Of a stretch of DNA of 64,000 nucleotides, positions 27,150 to 35,969 are shown in pieces. The position numbers and the translations under genes were made by a program. The notes beneath the pieces were generated by a model, which worked only from the letters and a program-made list of their open reading frames with translations, searched no databases and was not told the origin of the DNA. Origin of the DNA: Mycobacterium sp. E787 (lineage in GTDB: Bacteria; Actinomycetota; Actinomycetes; Mycobacteriales; Mycobacteriaceae); NCBI RefSeq assembly GCF_001668725.1, contig NZ_LZKL01000033.1:1-64000 (forward strand), written 5' to 3'. Positions within the stretch are counted from its first letter, which is position 1. Each line of letters begins with the position of its first letter.

Positions 27150-27773
27150 ATGAGCAACATCAGCATCATCGGCACCGGGAACATGGCTCGCGCCATCGGC
27201 GCGCTGGCGGTAGCGGGCGGCAACAGCGTCGAGGTCATCGGGCGCGATCAGACCAAGGCCGCCGGCCTGGCCAAGGCTCTCGGGGGCAACGCTACGACGG
27301 CAGAGTTCGGCGCCGTCCCGGCCGGGGACATCGTGATCGTTTCCGTGTTGTACGCCAACGTCGTTCCGATCGTCATCCACTATGGAGACGCCCTCGCGGG
27401 CAAGATCATCGTCGACATCAGCAACCCGTTCAATGCCGCGGCCGACGGGCTAGCCATCCCTGACGACACCTCGATCGCGCAGGAAGTTGCCAAGGCCGCC
27501 CCGGCCAGCGCGAGCGTGGTGAAGGCGTTCAACACCATCTTCGGTGTCGTCTTGGCCCAGGGGCGGCCGCTCGACGTCTTCTTCGCCGGCGACGACGCGC
27601 GCGCCAAGGCGCGCGTGGCGGAGTTCATCGACAGCCTCGGGCTGCGCCCGCTGGACGTCGGCGGCCTGAACATGGCCCACTGGCTGGAGGGAACGGGCCT
27701 GGTCATGATGGGTCTCGCCCGCCACGGCGTGGGGAACTTCGACTTCGCCCTCGGCGCCGCCGTTCCCGGCTGA
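27150..27773 (+). CDS. NADPH-F420 reductase-like Rossmann protein
   Basis: This 207-residue protein starts with the nucleotide-binding motif ISIIGTGNMARAIGALAVAG (about 4-23) and VEVIGRDQTKA. Next come DIVIVSVLYANVVPIV, IIVDISNPFNA and VVKAFNTIFG, the layout of the NADPH:F420 oxidoreductase (Fno) and its relatives. Later DVFFAGDD and GLNMAHWLEGTGLVMMGLAR fit the same family. It may exchange reducing power between NADPH and F420 for nearby LLM enzymes, or reduce another substrate. The divergent MarR gene and two operator-like palindromes suggest inducible expression. The LLM gene starts 92 bases downstream. Confidence 0.85.
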   Translation: MSNISIIGTGNMARAIGALAVAGGNSVEVIGRDQTKAAGLAKALGGNATTAEFGAVPAGDIVIVSVLYANVVPIVIHYGDALAGKIIVDISNPFNAAADGLAIPDDTSIAQEVAKAAPASASVVKAFNTIFGVVLAQGRPLDVFFAGDDARAKARVAEFIDSLGLRPLDVGGLNMAHWLEGTGLVMMGLARHGVGNFDFALGAAVPG

Positions 27774-27865
27774 GCCGCACCCCCGACGGTCCAAGCAGTG
27801 AACGAACGAGGGCACCATCCGCCCAAATAATTGTTGATGGATCACCAAAGGGGAGGATTCTCGCA

Positions 27866-28765
27866 ATGAAGCTTGGCTTCGCACTTCCCATCGTCGGGCC
27901 CGCAATCAGCAGCGCCGCTGGTCTCAGCGCGTTCTGCCGCGGACTCGAGGACCTGGGCTACGACACGCTGTGGGTCGGCGACCGCCTGGTCACGCCGGTC
28001 GACATGCACAGCACCTATCCGGGCAAAGAGCAGCCGTATCCGCCGCAGATGACCCGTTACCTCGATCCGGTGCTGCTGTGGACCGTCGCCGCGACGGCGA
28101 CCAGCCGGGTGCGGCTGAACTCCAGCACGCTCAGCACGTTCTACTACGAGCCGGTGCACCTGGCCCGGCTGCTGACCACGCTCGACGTGCTCAGCGACGG
28201 CCGCCTCGACGTCGGCGTGGGCATCGGGTGGATGAAGGACGAGCACGACATCGCCCGCGGCGCGGACTGGCACCGGCGCGGGCGGATGCTCGACGACCTG
28301 CTGGCGTTCCTGCGCGAGTGGTGGACGACCAGCCCGGTGTCCTGGGAGAGCGAATTCTTCTCCCTGCCGCCGGTCCATGCCGACCTGCGCCCGGTCCGGG
28401 CCGGCGGTCCGCCCATCTGGATCGGCGGCGCCAGCGAGGCCGCGATGCGCCGGGTCGGACGCAGCGGCATCGGCTGGCTCGGGGTCGAGGGGCTCCAGGA
28501 CGAGGTCACCGACCACCTGTGGTCGATTGCGCGCCGCGCGGCGAAGGACGCCGGCCGCGATCCTGACGCGTTGAAGACGGCCATGCGGATCAACCTCGAA
28601 CCGGGCACGTCCGTTGACTCGGTTGTCGGCAGGCTCGAGCGCCTCGCGGGATCCGGTGCTGATGAGGCGATCGTGGATGCCTTCGCAATGTTCCCCAGCC
28701 TTGACCAGATGCTTGACTTCGCCGGCCGGGTAATTGCCCGATGGGGTGATCATGGGAAGGCTTGA
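27866..28765 (+). CDS. LLM-class F420-dependent oxidoreductase (TIGR03619-like)
   Basis: This 299-residue TIM-barrel enzyme has MKLGFALPIVGPAISSAAGL, GYDTLWVGDRLVTPV, RVRLNSSTLSTFYYEPVHLA, the GRLDVGVGIGWMKDEHDIAR signature (about 112-131) and GGPPIWIGGASEAAMRRVGR. It is predicted to use F420H2; the substrate is unknown. ATG 27866 has a strong GGGGAGG site nearby. A broken SDR gene starts inside its last codons (28752), an overlap suggesting a former operon. With the F420-reductase-like gene just upstream, it may form a functional pair. Confidence 0.88.
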   Translation: MKLGFALPIVGPAISSAAGLSAFCRGLEDLGYDTLWVGDRLVTPVDMHSTYPGKEQPYPPQMTRYLDPVLLWTVAATATSRVRLNSSTLSTFYYEPVHLARLLTTLDVLSDGRLDVGVGIGWMKDEHDIARGADWHRRGRMLDDLLAFLREWWTTSPVSWESEFFSLPPVHADLRPVRAGGPPIWIGGASEAAMRRVGRSGIGWLGVEGLQDEVTDHLWSIARRAAKDAGRDPDALKTAMRINLEPGTSVDSVVGRLERLAGSGADEAIVDAFAMFPSLDQMLDFAGRVIARWGDHGKA

Positions 28766-29140
28766 CGGCAAGGTGGCGGTGATCACGGGCGGATCAAGTG
28801 GTCTCGCGCTGGCCGGTGCCGAGTTGTTCGTCGACGAGGGAGCTCACGTTTTCATCTCGGGTCGGCGGCAGAAAGCGCTGGATGAAGCCGTCAAGCTCAT
28901 CGGCCGGAACGTGACCGGCCTGCAGGCCGATTCGGCCAACCTGGACGATCAGGACCGGTTGGTCGACGCGGTCAAGCAGGAAAAGGGCGCCGTCGACGTG
29001 TTGTGGACAAGTGCGAGGAGCGCAAGCTCGGCGAGATCACGGAGCAGCACTTCGATGCCACCTTCGGGCTGAACGCGCGCGGCACGCTCTTCACGGTGCG
29101 GAAGGCACTGCCACTGCTCAACGACGGTGGCTCGATCTTG
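28752..29140 (+). pseudogene. Truncated, frameshifted short-chain dehydrogenase
   Basis: ATG 28752 begins MGRLDGKVAVITGGSSGLAL, a typical SDR N-terminus whose TGxxxGxG motif ends in Ala instead of Gly. The frame is SDR-like to KGAVDVL (about 29000). The similarity then continues one frame over as [20 protein letters not shown], then [18 protein letters not shown]. It ends near 29140, before the catalytic Tyr-x-x-x-Lys and about 100 residues short. The sequence then runs straight into the end of the convergent cyclase gene. A frameshift plus a 3' deletion explain this; the enzyme cannot be active. Confidence 0.85.
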
Positions 29141-29161
29141 GGCCTGTCGTGCGGTGGACAG

Positions 29162-30568
29162 TTATGGAATCTCGTACACGACGATCTTGTCGGCGATGCC
29201 GCGCAGCGCGGCCTCCTTCCGAATCGGCCGGATCGCCTCCTTCTCCAGGATGGCGGCGACGCCGGGCGCGTCGATCACGGGACCGGTGATGTGGATCTCC
29301 TGCGCGGTCGACAGGCTCTGCACCCGTGCCGCGATATTCACGGTCTGGCCGAAATAGTCCTGCCGCTCGTTGAGCATCACCGCGAGACACGGCCCCTCAT
29401 GGATGCCGATCTTTACGATCAGGTCGCACTTGCCGCGCTCGGCATTGAGCTTGTCCATCGCGGCCCGCATCCGCAGGCCCGCGACGAGCGCGTGGTCCGG
29501 CTGGACAAAGGTCGCCATCACGGCGTCCCCGATGGTCTTGACCACGGCGCCCTTTTCGGCCGCGATGATCTCCAGCAGCGCCCGAAAGTGCGCGCGCACC
29601 AAGTCGAACGCGGCGAGGTCGCCCACTCGCTCGTAAAGCGCGGTCGACCCCTTGAGGTCGGTGAACAGAAACGTCAGCGAGGTGATTTTCAGACGCTGAT
29701 CGATGTTGAGATTGTCGGCCTTGAACACCTCGCGGAACGTCTGGTTCGACAGCATCCGCTTGGCGGTGAGGAACGGCCTGCGTTTGCCCAGCAGATGGTG
29801 GAGCGCGTCGGCGACAAAGACGGTGGGCAGCGTACGCAGGGGGCACTCGTTGTCGAGTGCGAGCCGCAACGGACCCGGACGCAATGTGATGGACCCGGTC
29901 GGCGGATGCGCTTTGTTGAAGATCAGCCGGAGCTCCTGAGGTTCCGCGGTCGGCTCGCCCTGGACGTCGATGAAATGAGCGGAATGCGTCACCGGCTCGA
30001 AAACGATGATGAATTGGGGTGGAAGCTGCAGCGAGCGCACCGTCTTTTCCCCTGAGGGCAGCGCAAGCGCATCCAGGGTCACTTCCCCGGTCAGCGAGGC
30101 GAAGGATTCCTTGCCGAGGTCGATGCCCGAACTCCAGAACACCTGCTTGTAGTAGTCCCAGAGCGGCAGGGTGTTGGGATCGTGGGCGGCAATCCGCCTG
30201 ACCTTGGGACTGACCGTGAAGGCCACCTCGACCTGCTCGTCGACGGAAGGCTCATAGCCGCAGGCGCATAATCCGCAGCGATAGTCGTCATCACGCAGCG
30301 ATTTCAGCGTGTCATGCGCGTCCAGGACGCCGCTACAACCGGGACAAAGCACGTTCCAGCTCAGATCGAACAGGCCAAGCCGCGAGGCATGCAGGAGGCC
30401 GGAAATCACCTTTTCTTCGTCGAGGCCGGCGCGTTTGGAAAAGTCCAGGGCGTTGATTCGATTGAGCTCATGATCTTCACCGTCCTCGATCAGCCGTGCA
30501 ATGGCATCCGCGACGGCCGAATCGGCGGTTCGCTTCATGGCCGAAACCTGCGACTGGATGTCGCTCAT
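29162..30568 (-). CDS. Class III adenylate/guanylate cyclase with N-terminal zinc-ribbon region
   Basis: This 468-residue soluble protein makes cAMP (or cGMP). The C-terminal catalytic domain (about 300-468) has metal Asp motifs [18 protein letters not shown] and [16 protein letters not shown], and the transition-state Asn/Arg motif [16 protein letters not shown]. The N-terminal 300 residues form an unusual regulatory region with two Cys pairs, CPGC and CGLCAC (about 74-105), as in a zinc ribbon, and long linkers. It resembles the DUF5939-type cyclases. No membrane segment is seen. It is convergent with the broken SDR, whose missing 3' end lies at this gene's end. The 95 bases to the next gene are divergent. 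Confidence 0.9.
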   Translation of the reverse strand: MSDIQSQVSAMKRTADSAVADAIARLIEDGEDHELNRINALDFSKRAGLDEEKVISGLLHASRLGLFDLSWNVLCPGCSGVLDAHDTLKSLRDDDYRCGLCACGYEPSVDEQVEVAFTVSPKVRRIAAHDPNTLPLWDYYKQVFWSSGIDLGKESFASLTGEVTLDALALPSGEKTVRSLQLPPQFIIVFEPVTHSAHFIDVQGEPTAEPQELRLIFNKAHPPTGSITLRPGPLRLALDNECPLRTLPTVFVADALHHLLGKRRPFLTAKRMLSNQTFREVFKADNLNIDQRLKITSLTFLFTDLKGSTALYERVGDLAAFDLVRAHFRALLEIIAAEKGAVVKTIGDAVMATFVQPDHALVAGLRMRAAMDKLNAERGKCDLIVKIGIHEGPCLAVMLNERQDYFGQTVNIAARVQSLSTAQEIHITGPVIDAPGVAAILEKEAIRPIRKEAALRGIADKIVVYEIP

Positions 30569-30663
30569 GACTCCAACCTAAATGCCGGCACCGACAGCCG
30601 GCACTTGCGGCTTCGCCGAATTTTGTCTGACACAGACCTCGATCAATTCATTAGGGTTGATTC

Positions 30664-31008
30664 ATGGGTGGCGAGTTCGTCGAGATCCGGATAACTCACC
30701 CGTGGGAATCTCTGCAGTCCACGCCCGAGGCAATCCTTCCGCGGCTACTGGACTGGCGGGTTGACGCCATGGGCAGGCACGTAGCCTGGCGTTACCGGAT
30801 AACCCGTTACAAGCAGGACGGCCAACCGAGGTGGTGGTTGGACGGGACCGGCCAGCACCCGTGGACCAGCGACGACGTCGAGTACCTGAAGGATGTTGCC
30901 GAGCACCACGCCGGTCGACTGTTGCGCAGGCAGCGATGGCAGCCCGGGAGCATGTACAGCGGCCAGGAGCCGCCCCTGTGGATAGGTGGCCAAGGGTTGT
31001 CGTCATGA
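30664..31008 (+). CDS. Hypothetical protein
   Basis: This 114-residue protein is rich in Trp and Arg (DWRVDAMGRHVAWRYRITRY, QPRWWLDGTGQHPWTSDD) with no signal, membrane segment or recognised motif. It looks like a small soluble alpha/beta protein. ATG 30664 fits the codon pattern of neighbouring genes. It is convergent with the TauD-like gene, 12 bases apart, and divergent from the cyclase. I do not recognise the family. Confidence 0.6.
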   Translation: MGGEFVEIRITHPWESLQSTPEAILPRLLDWRVDAMGRHVAWRYRITRYKQDGQPRWWLDGTGQHPWTSDDVEYLKDVAEHHAGRLLRRQRWQPGSMYSGQEPPLWIGGQGLSS

Positions 31009-31020
31009 CGACGCTCGAGA

Positions 31021-31908
31021 TCAGCCGCTGATCTCCGCGGCGCGTCGACGCATCGCCTCCAGCCCGTCCGATTCCGTCGCGGAGATCGTGGTGCGCACCA
31101 TGTGCCGCGGCTCCGACGCCGGCCAGGGCCGGCCGCGATGCATGGTCGCGCGGTTGTCCCACATCACCACGTCGCCCTCGCGCCACGTGTGCAGGTAGCT
31201 GCGACCGGGGGAGGTCGCCGCGTCGATCAGCTGGGCCAGCAGTTCCTGCGCCGCCTTTCGCTCCATGCCCTCGATCGCGTAGGCGTGCGAGGCGACGTAG
31301 AGCGCCTTGCGGCCGTTGACCGGGTTCGTCCACACGAGACGCCAGCATTGCGGCGGCAGCGCCGCACGCTCCGCCGGGGTGGCGAGGTCGGGCGCGATTT
31401 TGCCGCGCGAATAGGCGTACTCGTGCCAGGCGAAGGAGTTTTCCAACCGCGACTGCAGCGCCGGATCGAGGCGCTCGAACGCGAGCCGGGTGGAGACGTA
31501 TTCCGTCTCGCCGCCCCGGCCCGGAATGGTGCGCGATGACAGCACCGAAGCCAGCGCCGGCACCTTCTTGAACGTGCTGTCGGTGTGCCAGAGCTGGTTC
31601 GCCTTGTTTTCCAAGGCGATCCGGTGATCGCCGGGCACGACGTTGCCCTCCTCGTCGAGGGTTTTGAGGATCACGAGGTTGCCGCCGTGGCCCGCCGAAC
31701 CCACCTTGGTGACCTCGAGCGGACCAAAGCGGCGCGAGAAAGCGAGCTGCGCGTCATCGGTGACGTCCTGGTCGCGCAGGACGAGCACCGAGTGCTCCTC
31801 GAACGCCGCGCGCACCGCCGCGTACGCGGACTCGCTTGCCGCAACGTCGTGGATGGTCACGCCGCGGAGTTCGGCGGCAAAGCCCGGGCCCAACGGCACG
31901 ATTTCCAT
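31021..31908 (-). CDS. TauD/TfdA-family Fe(II)/2-oxoglutarate dioxygenase
   Basis: This 295-residue enzyme hydroxylates its substrate using O2 and 2-oxoglutarate; sulphonates, phenoxyacids and alkyl sulphates are known family substrates. The iron triad is His and Asp in NQLWHTDSTFKK (about 104-115) and the distal His in VVMWDNRATMHRGRPW, followed by the 2-oxoglutarate-binding Arg in RHMVRTTI. ATG 31908 is used since homology begins MEIVPLGPGFAAELRGV; the upstream frame to 31944 looks unsupported. It is divergent from the first amidohydrolase with 88 bases between, so the two may be co-regulated as parts of one degradation pathway. Confidence 0.9.
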   Translation of the reverse strand: MEIVPLGPGFAAELRGVTIHDVAASESAYAAVRAAFEEHSVLVLRDQDVTDDAQLAFSRRFGPLEVTKVGSAGHGGNLVILKTLDEEGNVVPGDHRIALENKANQLWHTDSTFKKVPALASVLSSRTIPGRGGETEYVSTRLAFERLDPALQSRLENSFAWHEYAYSRGKIAPDLATPAERAALPPQCWRLVWTNPVNGRKALYVASHAYAIEGMERKAAQELLAQLIDAATSPGRSYLHTWREGDVVMWDNRATMHRGRPWPASEPRHMVRTTISATESDGLEAMRRRAAEISG

Positions 31909-31969
31909 CGATGCACTCCGTGCGTTCCGCTCAATGGGTCGCACCCTACGCCGGCCGATGCGTTGCTCC

Positions 31970-31992
31970 TATACTCCACATACCGCTGGAGG
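31970..31992 (+). promoter_or_regulatory. -10 box and ribosome site for the first amidohydrolase
   Basis: TATACT (31970-31975) matches the -10 consensus at five of six positions. GGAGG (31988-31992) stands four bases before the ATG at 31997. No good -35 is visible, which is common for mycobacterial promoters. Confidence 0.45.
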
Positions 31993-31996
31993 TGCG

Positions 31997-33268
31997 ATGG
32001 CTGCTTGGGACACGCTGGACCGTTACGTCGTCATTTCGACCGACACTCATGCCGGGGCGGATCTGCTCGACTACAAACCGTATCTGCCGGCACGGCTGCA
32101 CGATGACTTCGATGCGTGGGCCAAGTCGTACGCCAGCCCGTTCGACGACCTGGTCATCGCCACCGCCAACCGGAACTGGGACCACGAGCTTCGCATCGCG
32201 GAGATGGACGCCGACGGGGTGGCCGCGGAGGTGCTGCTGCCCAACACGATTCCGCCGTTCTTCCCGACCACCCCGAACATCACCATCAGCCTGCCCCGCA
32301 CCCGTGACGAGTTCGAGAAGCGTTGGGCCGGCGTGCAGGCCCACAACCGGTGGCAGATCGACTTCTGCTCGCTGGCCCCGGCCCGACGCCGTGGCTTGAT
32401 TCAGATCTTTCCCAACGACGTCGAGTTGGCGCTGGAGGAAATCCGCTGGGGCGCCGAGCAGGACTGCTTTGGCGGTGTGCTGATTCCCGCGGTCTCGCCC
32501 GGTGACCCGCAGGTGGCCCCGCTTTTCCACACCCGCTACGAACCGATCTGGGCGTTGTGCGCGGAACTGGACCTCACGGTGGTGCAGCACGCGGGCGCCG
32601 GCAGCCCCGAGATGCCGATGGACCAGCCGGCGTCGAACGCGGTGTTGATCACCGAGATGGCGATCTGGGCCCAGCGCACACTCGGCCACCTCATCCTGGC
32701 CGGGGTGTTCGAGCGGTATCCGACGCTGCGATTCGTGCCGACCGAGCAGGGCACGCTTTGGGTGCCCGGGCAACTCGGCATCCTCGACGCCATGGTGCCC
32801 ACCATGAAGTCCGAGGCCCACAACCGCACCTACGGGATGTTCGGCGGATCGTCGGTCGACGAGCTGACCCTGACCCCGAGCGAATACGTCAAGCGGAACT
32901 GCTATTTGGCCAGTGAGCTGATGCCTTTCGACGGCGCGATGATCGATTTCATGGGCCCGGATCACATCATGTGGGGCAGTGACTATCCCCACGAGGAGGG
33001 CTTTGCGCCGCACTCCAAGTTGGCCATTCGTTGGGCCCTGCACGACAGGCCGGAGGACGCCTGCCGAAAGATCTTGGGCGGCAACGCCGGTCGCCTGTAC
33101 CGCTTCGACCTCGATGCGCTGACGCCGATCGCCGCCAGGATCGGGCCCACCGTCGCCGAGGTTCGTAATCCGTTGGAGGACACGGGCTATCGCGCCCCGG
33201 CCGCTTTTGGCTTCCGGCCGTTCGAAGGGGGCCTCGCCCTCAAGCGGCTGGCTCCGGAGCGGGGCTAG
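31997..33268 (+). CDS. Amidohydrolase-2 family protein, copy 1
   Basis: This 423-residue TIM-barrel metal enzyme belongs to the ACMSD / gamma-resorcylate decarboxylase / LigJ group of C-C bond hydrolases, decarboxylases and hydratases. Visible metal and active-site motifs are VVISTDTHAGADLLDY (about 10-25), AEMDADGVAAEVLLPN, VVQHAG (about 200) and IMWGSDYPHEEGFAPHSK (about 320-337). The first motif is D-x-H rather than the H-x-H of ACMSD. About 405 residues align with the two later paralogues. It is convergent with the IclR gene, sharing the four bases CTAG at their ends. Confidence 0.88.
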   Translation: MAAWDTLDRYVVISTDTHAGADLLDYKPYLPARLHDDFDAWAKSYASPFDDLVIATANRNWDHELRIAEMDADGVAAEVLLPNTIPPFFPTTPNITISLPRTRDEFEKRWAGVQAHNRWQIDFCSLAPARRRGLIQIFPNDVELALEEIRWGAEQDCFGGVLIPAVSPGDPQVAPLFHTRYEPIWALCAELDLTVVQHAGAGSPEMPMDQPASNAVLITEMAIWAQRTLGHLILAGVFERYPTLRFVPTEQGTLWVPGQLGILDAMVPTMKSEAHNRTYGMFGGSSVDELTLTPSEYVKRNCYLASELMPFDGAMIDFMGPDHIMWGSDYPHEEGFAPHSKLAIRWALHDRPEDACRKILGGNAGRLYRFDLDALTPIAARIGPTVAEVRNPLEDTGYRAPAAFGFRPFEGGLALKRLAPERG

Positions 33269-34158
33269 GACTCGTCGGCCAACGCGGCGCTGAGCCGGCG
33301 GGTCGCAGCGGTGAGCTGTTTCCCCAGGCGGGTGACGGCCGCGCCGCTCATCGGCTCGGCGCTGGGAACCAGGCTGAGCATCAGGGCGATGCCGGACCCC
33401 GGCTCCAGGATGGGGGAGTCGATGTGGCTCACCTCGTACGTGCGATCGGGGTCCAGGCTGATCGGGAACCACTCCTCCTGATGGATCAGTTCGTCGGTCA
33501 ATTCCTGCGCCAGCCGGCTCAGCCGGGTGGACCGCACCTCGGCGCTCCGCACGATCTGCGCCAGTTCCCGCAGGCGCAGATCGGGCAGGATGTGCAGACC
33601 TACCGCGTAGCCACGCCGCTTGGCCGTGGTGAGGGCCCGGCGATAGCGATCGCGGACGTCCCCGGGCAGGGTGGCCAGCCAGCGCTCGCGGGCGTCCGGC
33701 CCGGCCCAGGCGACGACCGACGCCCCGTACGGCGGGCGGTGCGGAAACTGGGTGCCGACGGGCATCGGGTGACCGCCGCCGTGCCGGCTTCGGATCTGAT
33801 CGACGACGGTCGAGGAGTCGTCGCTCACCGAGAAGGCAACGCAGTGTGCGCCCGTCGCGGCCGACAGCTCCGCCATCGCCGAGCGCGCCAACACGAGCGC
33901 CGGATAGCGGGCCGCCGCCTCCCGGCCGAGCCGGACCAGGGCGGGACCCAGGTGGTAGGTCTTGCGGACCGGGTCGCGCAGCAGCCAGCCCGCCCGGAGC
34001 AGTTCGGACAGCATCGAGTGGCAGCTGGCCTTGTGCACGCTCAACTCGCGCGACACCTCGGCCAGGGTCATGCCCGCCATCCCCCGGCTTCCATCGGCCG
34101 CCAGCTGCTCGAACAGGTTCACGACCCGCTCGGTCTGTGGGGAGGGGCGCGGAGCCAT
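33265..34158 (-). CDS. IclR-family transcriptional regulator
   Basis: This 297-residue regulator has an N-terminal winged HTH (VVNLFEQLAADGSRG, MTLAEVSRELSVHKASCHSM) and a C-terminal GAF-like effector domain (LVLARSAMAELSAATGAHCV, VGTQFPHRPPYGASVVAWAG). IclR proteins often control catabolic operons for aromatic or keto acids. ATG 34158 is chosen as the first start before the homology. It is divergent from an SDR gene that heads the degradation operon, and a perfect palindrome (34169-34183) lies 10 bases upstream of its start, which suits autoregulation plus control of the operon. Confidence 0.88.
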   Translation of the reverse strand: MAPRPSPQTERVVNLFEQLAADGSRGMAGMTLAEVSRELSVHKASCHSMLSELLRAGWLLRDPVRKTYHLGPALVRLGREAAARYPALVLARSAMAELSAATGAHCVAFSVSDDSSTVVDQIRSRHGGGHPMPVGTQFPHRPPYGASVVAWAGPDARERWLATLPGDVRDRYRRALTTAKRRGYAVGLHILPDLRLRELAQIVRSAEVRSTRLSRLAQELTDELIHQEEWFPISLDPDRTYEVSHIDSPILEPGSGIALMLSLVPSAEPMSGAAVTRLGKQLTAATRRLSAALADES

Positions 34159-34168
34159 GCAGCCAATG

Positions 34169-34183
34169 GTCGCATAATGCGAC
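34169..34183. promoter_or_regulatory. Perfect 15-bp palindrome, IclR operator candidate
   Basis: GTCGCAT-A-ATGCGAC is a perfect inverted repeat in the 56 bases between the IclR start (34158) and the SDR start (34215). A wider, looser symmetry follows, since ATGGTCGC at 34167 is mirrored by GCGACCAT at 34201. IclR-type operators are often 15-bp palindromes of this sort. Confidence 0.7.
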
Positions 34184-34214
34184 TCCTTGCGGTGCCATGC
34201 GCGACCATGTGACG

Positions 34215-35165
34215 ATGGCCACGGTGATTGCCAGGAAGACGGACCTTGAGGGCAAGGTGGCGGTCGTGACCGGGGGAGCCGGCGGCATCGGCCAAGCCTT
34301 GGGCAGGCGCTTCGGCCGCGAAGGCATGAAGGTGGTGCTTGCCGACGTCCTCGCCGAACCGCTGGAGGAGGCGACCCGGGCACTCGCGGACGAGGGCATC
34401 GACGTGGCGGGGGTACGCACCGACGTCACCGACTATTCCTCGGTCTCCTCGCTCGCCAAGGAAGCGCTCGACCGCTTCGGCGCGGTGCACGTGCTGTGCA
34501 ACAACGCCGGCACCGGCGGGGTGTCCGAGGGATACATGTGGGAACACGACCTGGCCGACTGGTGCTGGGGCATCGACGTCAACGTGCTCGGTGTCATCCA
34601 CGGCATCAAGGCTTTCGTGCCCATCCTGCTCGAGCAGGGCGAGGGACACGTCGTCAACACCTGCTCGGGCAACGGCGGGTTCGCGCCCATCGCGCGGGGG
34701 GCCATGGGCGGGCCGGCCACGGCGGTCTATCCGATGACCAAGGCCGCGGTGCTGTGCCTGACCGAAAGCCTGTACACCCACCTGGAGATGACCGGGACGG
34801 GGGTGCGGGCGCACGTCCTTTTCCCCGGCGGCTTCCTGAACACCGGGATCTGGGAGTCGTGGCGGCACCGCCCGGAGCGCTACGCCGCGACGCAGGAACG
34901 CCGCACACCGGAGGCGACACTGGAAAAGGTGGTGGCCCGTTTCGAGGCCGCCGGCGCGCGCGTCGAGTTCACCCCGCTCGAGACGGTCGCCGACCTGGTC
35001 GTGGACGGAATCCGGGCGGACCGGTTCTGGATGATGGGGCCACCCACGCCGGCCGATCAAGTCGTGAGCAAGAAGGCTGCGTCGATCCTCGGCCGCGGCG
35101 AGCCCGACTACCTGGTCGACGTCCTCGGCCGGCATGCCGAGAAAACCGAAGGAGGAACACGTTGA
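34215..35165 (+). CDS. Short-chain dehydrogenase/reductase heading the catabolic operon
   Basis: This 316-residue SDR has the NAD(P) motif VAVVTGGAGGIGQALGRRFG (about 15-34), LCNNAGTGG (about 93-101), the catalytic region VVNTCSGNGGFAPIA and the Tyr-x-x-x-Lys in AVYPMTKAAVLCLTESL. An extended C-terminus (about 230-316) is longer than in classical 250-residue SDRs. ATG 34215 is used; GTG 34209 and ATG 34197 are upstream alternatives. The stop overlaps the TTG start of the next gene, so it is translationally coupled to the acetoacetate-decarboxylase-like enzyme. It may oxidise a hydroxy intermediate to a ketone. Confidence 0.9.
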   Translation: MATVIARKTDLEGKVAVVTGGAGGIGQALGRRFGREGMKVVLADVLAEPLEEATRALADEGIDVAGVRTDVTDYSSVSSLAKEALDRFGAVHVLCNNAGTGGVSEGYMWEHDLADWCWGIDVNVLGVIHGIKAFVPILLEQGEGHVVNTCSGNGGFAPIARGAMGGPATAVYPMTKAAVLCLTESLYTHLEMTGTGVRAHVLFPGGFLNTGIWESWRHRPERYAATQERRTPEATLEKVVARFEAAGARVEFTPLETVADLVVDGIRADRFWMMGPPTPADQVVSKKAASILGRGEPDYLVDVLGRHAEKTEGGTR

Positions 35166-35965
35166 GCACCAACGAAATTCGCTACGGTCCTCGCGCGCCC
35201 GAGGCGCAGGTCGACCACGAGATCGACGCTACCAAGGCGCCCATCGCCACCGAGGCGATCACCGTCACCTACCTCACCGATCCGCAGATCGTCGCGGCCG
35301 TGCTGCCCAAGCCGCTGGAGCCGGCGGCCGAACCACTGGTACGCGTTCAGCTTCAGCGCGTCCGGATAGAAGGCAGGCCGCCGTTCGGGTCGGCGGTGTT
35401 CTCGGTGACCGCGCGGCACGGCGACCTCGCGGGCGACTATCCGCTCTTCATGCCCCAGTCGACCGAACAGTCGGTCACGGGCGGGCGCGAAACATTCGGC
35501 GAGCCAAAGAAACTGGCCCACATCGAGGTCGAGCGGGAAGGCGATCGCGTCACCGCCACCGTCGACCGGCTGGGCTATCCGCTCATCAAGGTGAACGGCC
35601 GGATCACAGGCCCGGCGGAGCTGCCGCCCGACCAGGTGAACACCGAGTTCTACTTCAAGTTCCTGCGTGCCCCCGACGGCAGCGGCATCACCGACCCCCA
35701 CCTGGTCTACGGCGAATACCACCGGCACTACGAAGTGCTGGAAAACATCGACGGCACCGTCGAATTGGGGGAGTCACCGCTGGACCCGGTGGCCGACATC
35801 GTGATCCGCGAAATCAGGTCGATGACCTGGTGTCGCCGCCGCACCATCCAGGTGGGGCGGATCGCGCAGCGGGTGCCGCAGGAGTGGTTGCTGCCGTATG
35901 TGCACCAGCGTTACGACGATGTGGCGTTGCTCGCCGCCCCCAGGCCCGAGCCGGCGCGGGCCTAG
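35162..35965 (+). CDS. Acetoacetate-decarboxylase-fold enzyme
   Basis: This 267-residue protein shows the ADC-family pattern: ATEAITVTYLTDPQIVAAVL and PKPLEP, QSVTGGRETFGEPKKLAHIE (about 101-120) and VNTEFYFKFLRAPDGSGI. The Lys pair in EPKK sits where acetoacetate decarboxylase has its Schiff-base lysine, so decarboxylase, aldolase or dehydratase chemistry on a keto acid is plausible. The start is TTG 35162, with AAGGAGG nine bases upstream and a TTGA overlap with the SDR stop. The next amidohydrolase begins four bases after its stop. It occupies the centre of the presumed operon. Confidence 0.87.
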   Translation: MSTNEIRYGPRAPEAQVDHEIDATKAPIATEAITVTYLTDPQIVAAVLPKPLEPAAEPLVRVQLQRVRIEGRPPFGSAVFSVTARHGDLAGDYPLFMPQSTEQSVTGGRETFGEPKKLAHIEVEREGDRVTATVDRLGYPLIKVNGRITGPAELPPDQVNTEFYFKFLRAPDGSGITDPHLVYGEYHRHYEVLENIDGTVELGESPLDPVADIVIREIRSMTWCRRRTIQVGRIAQRVPQEWLLPYVHQRYDDVALLAAPRPEPARA

Positions 35966-35969
35966 CGCC

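Noticed and set aside
31946-34429. An 827-codon open frame on the minus strand
   Set aside because: It is antisense to the first amidohydrolase, whose motifs, ribosome site and start are clear, and its translation is Arg/Gly/Pro-rich without domains. Long antisense frames are common in high-GC DNA.
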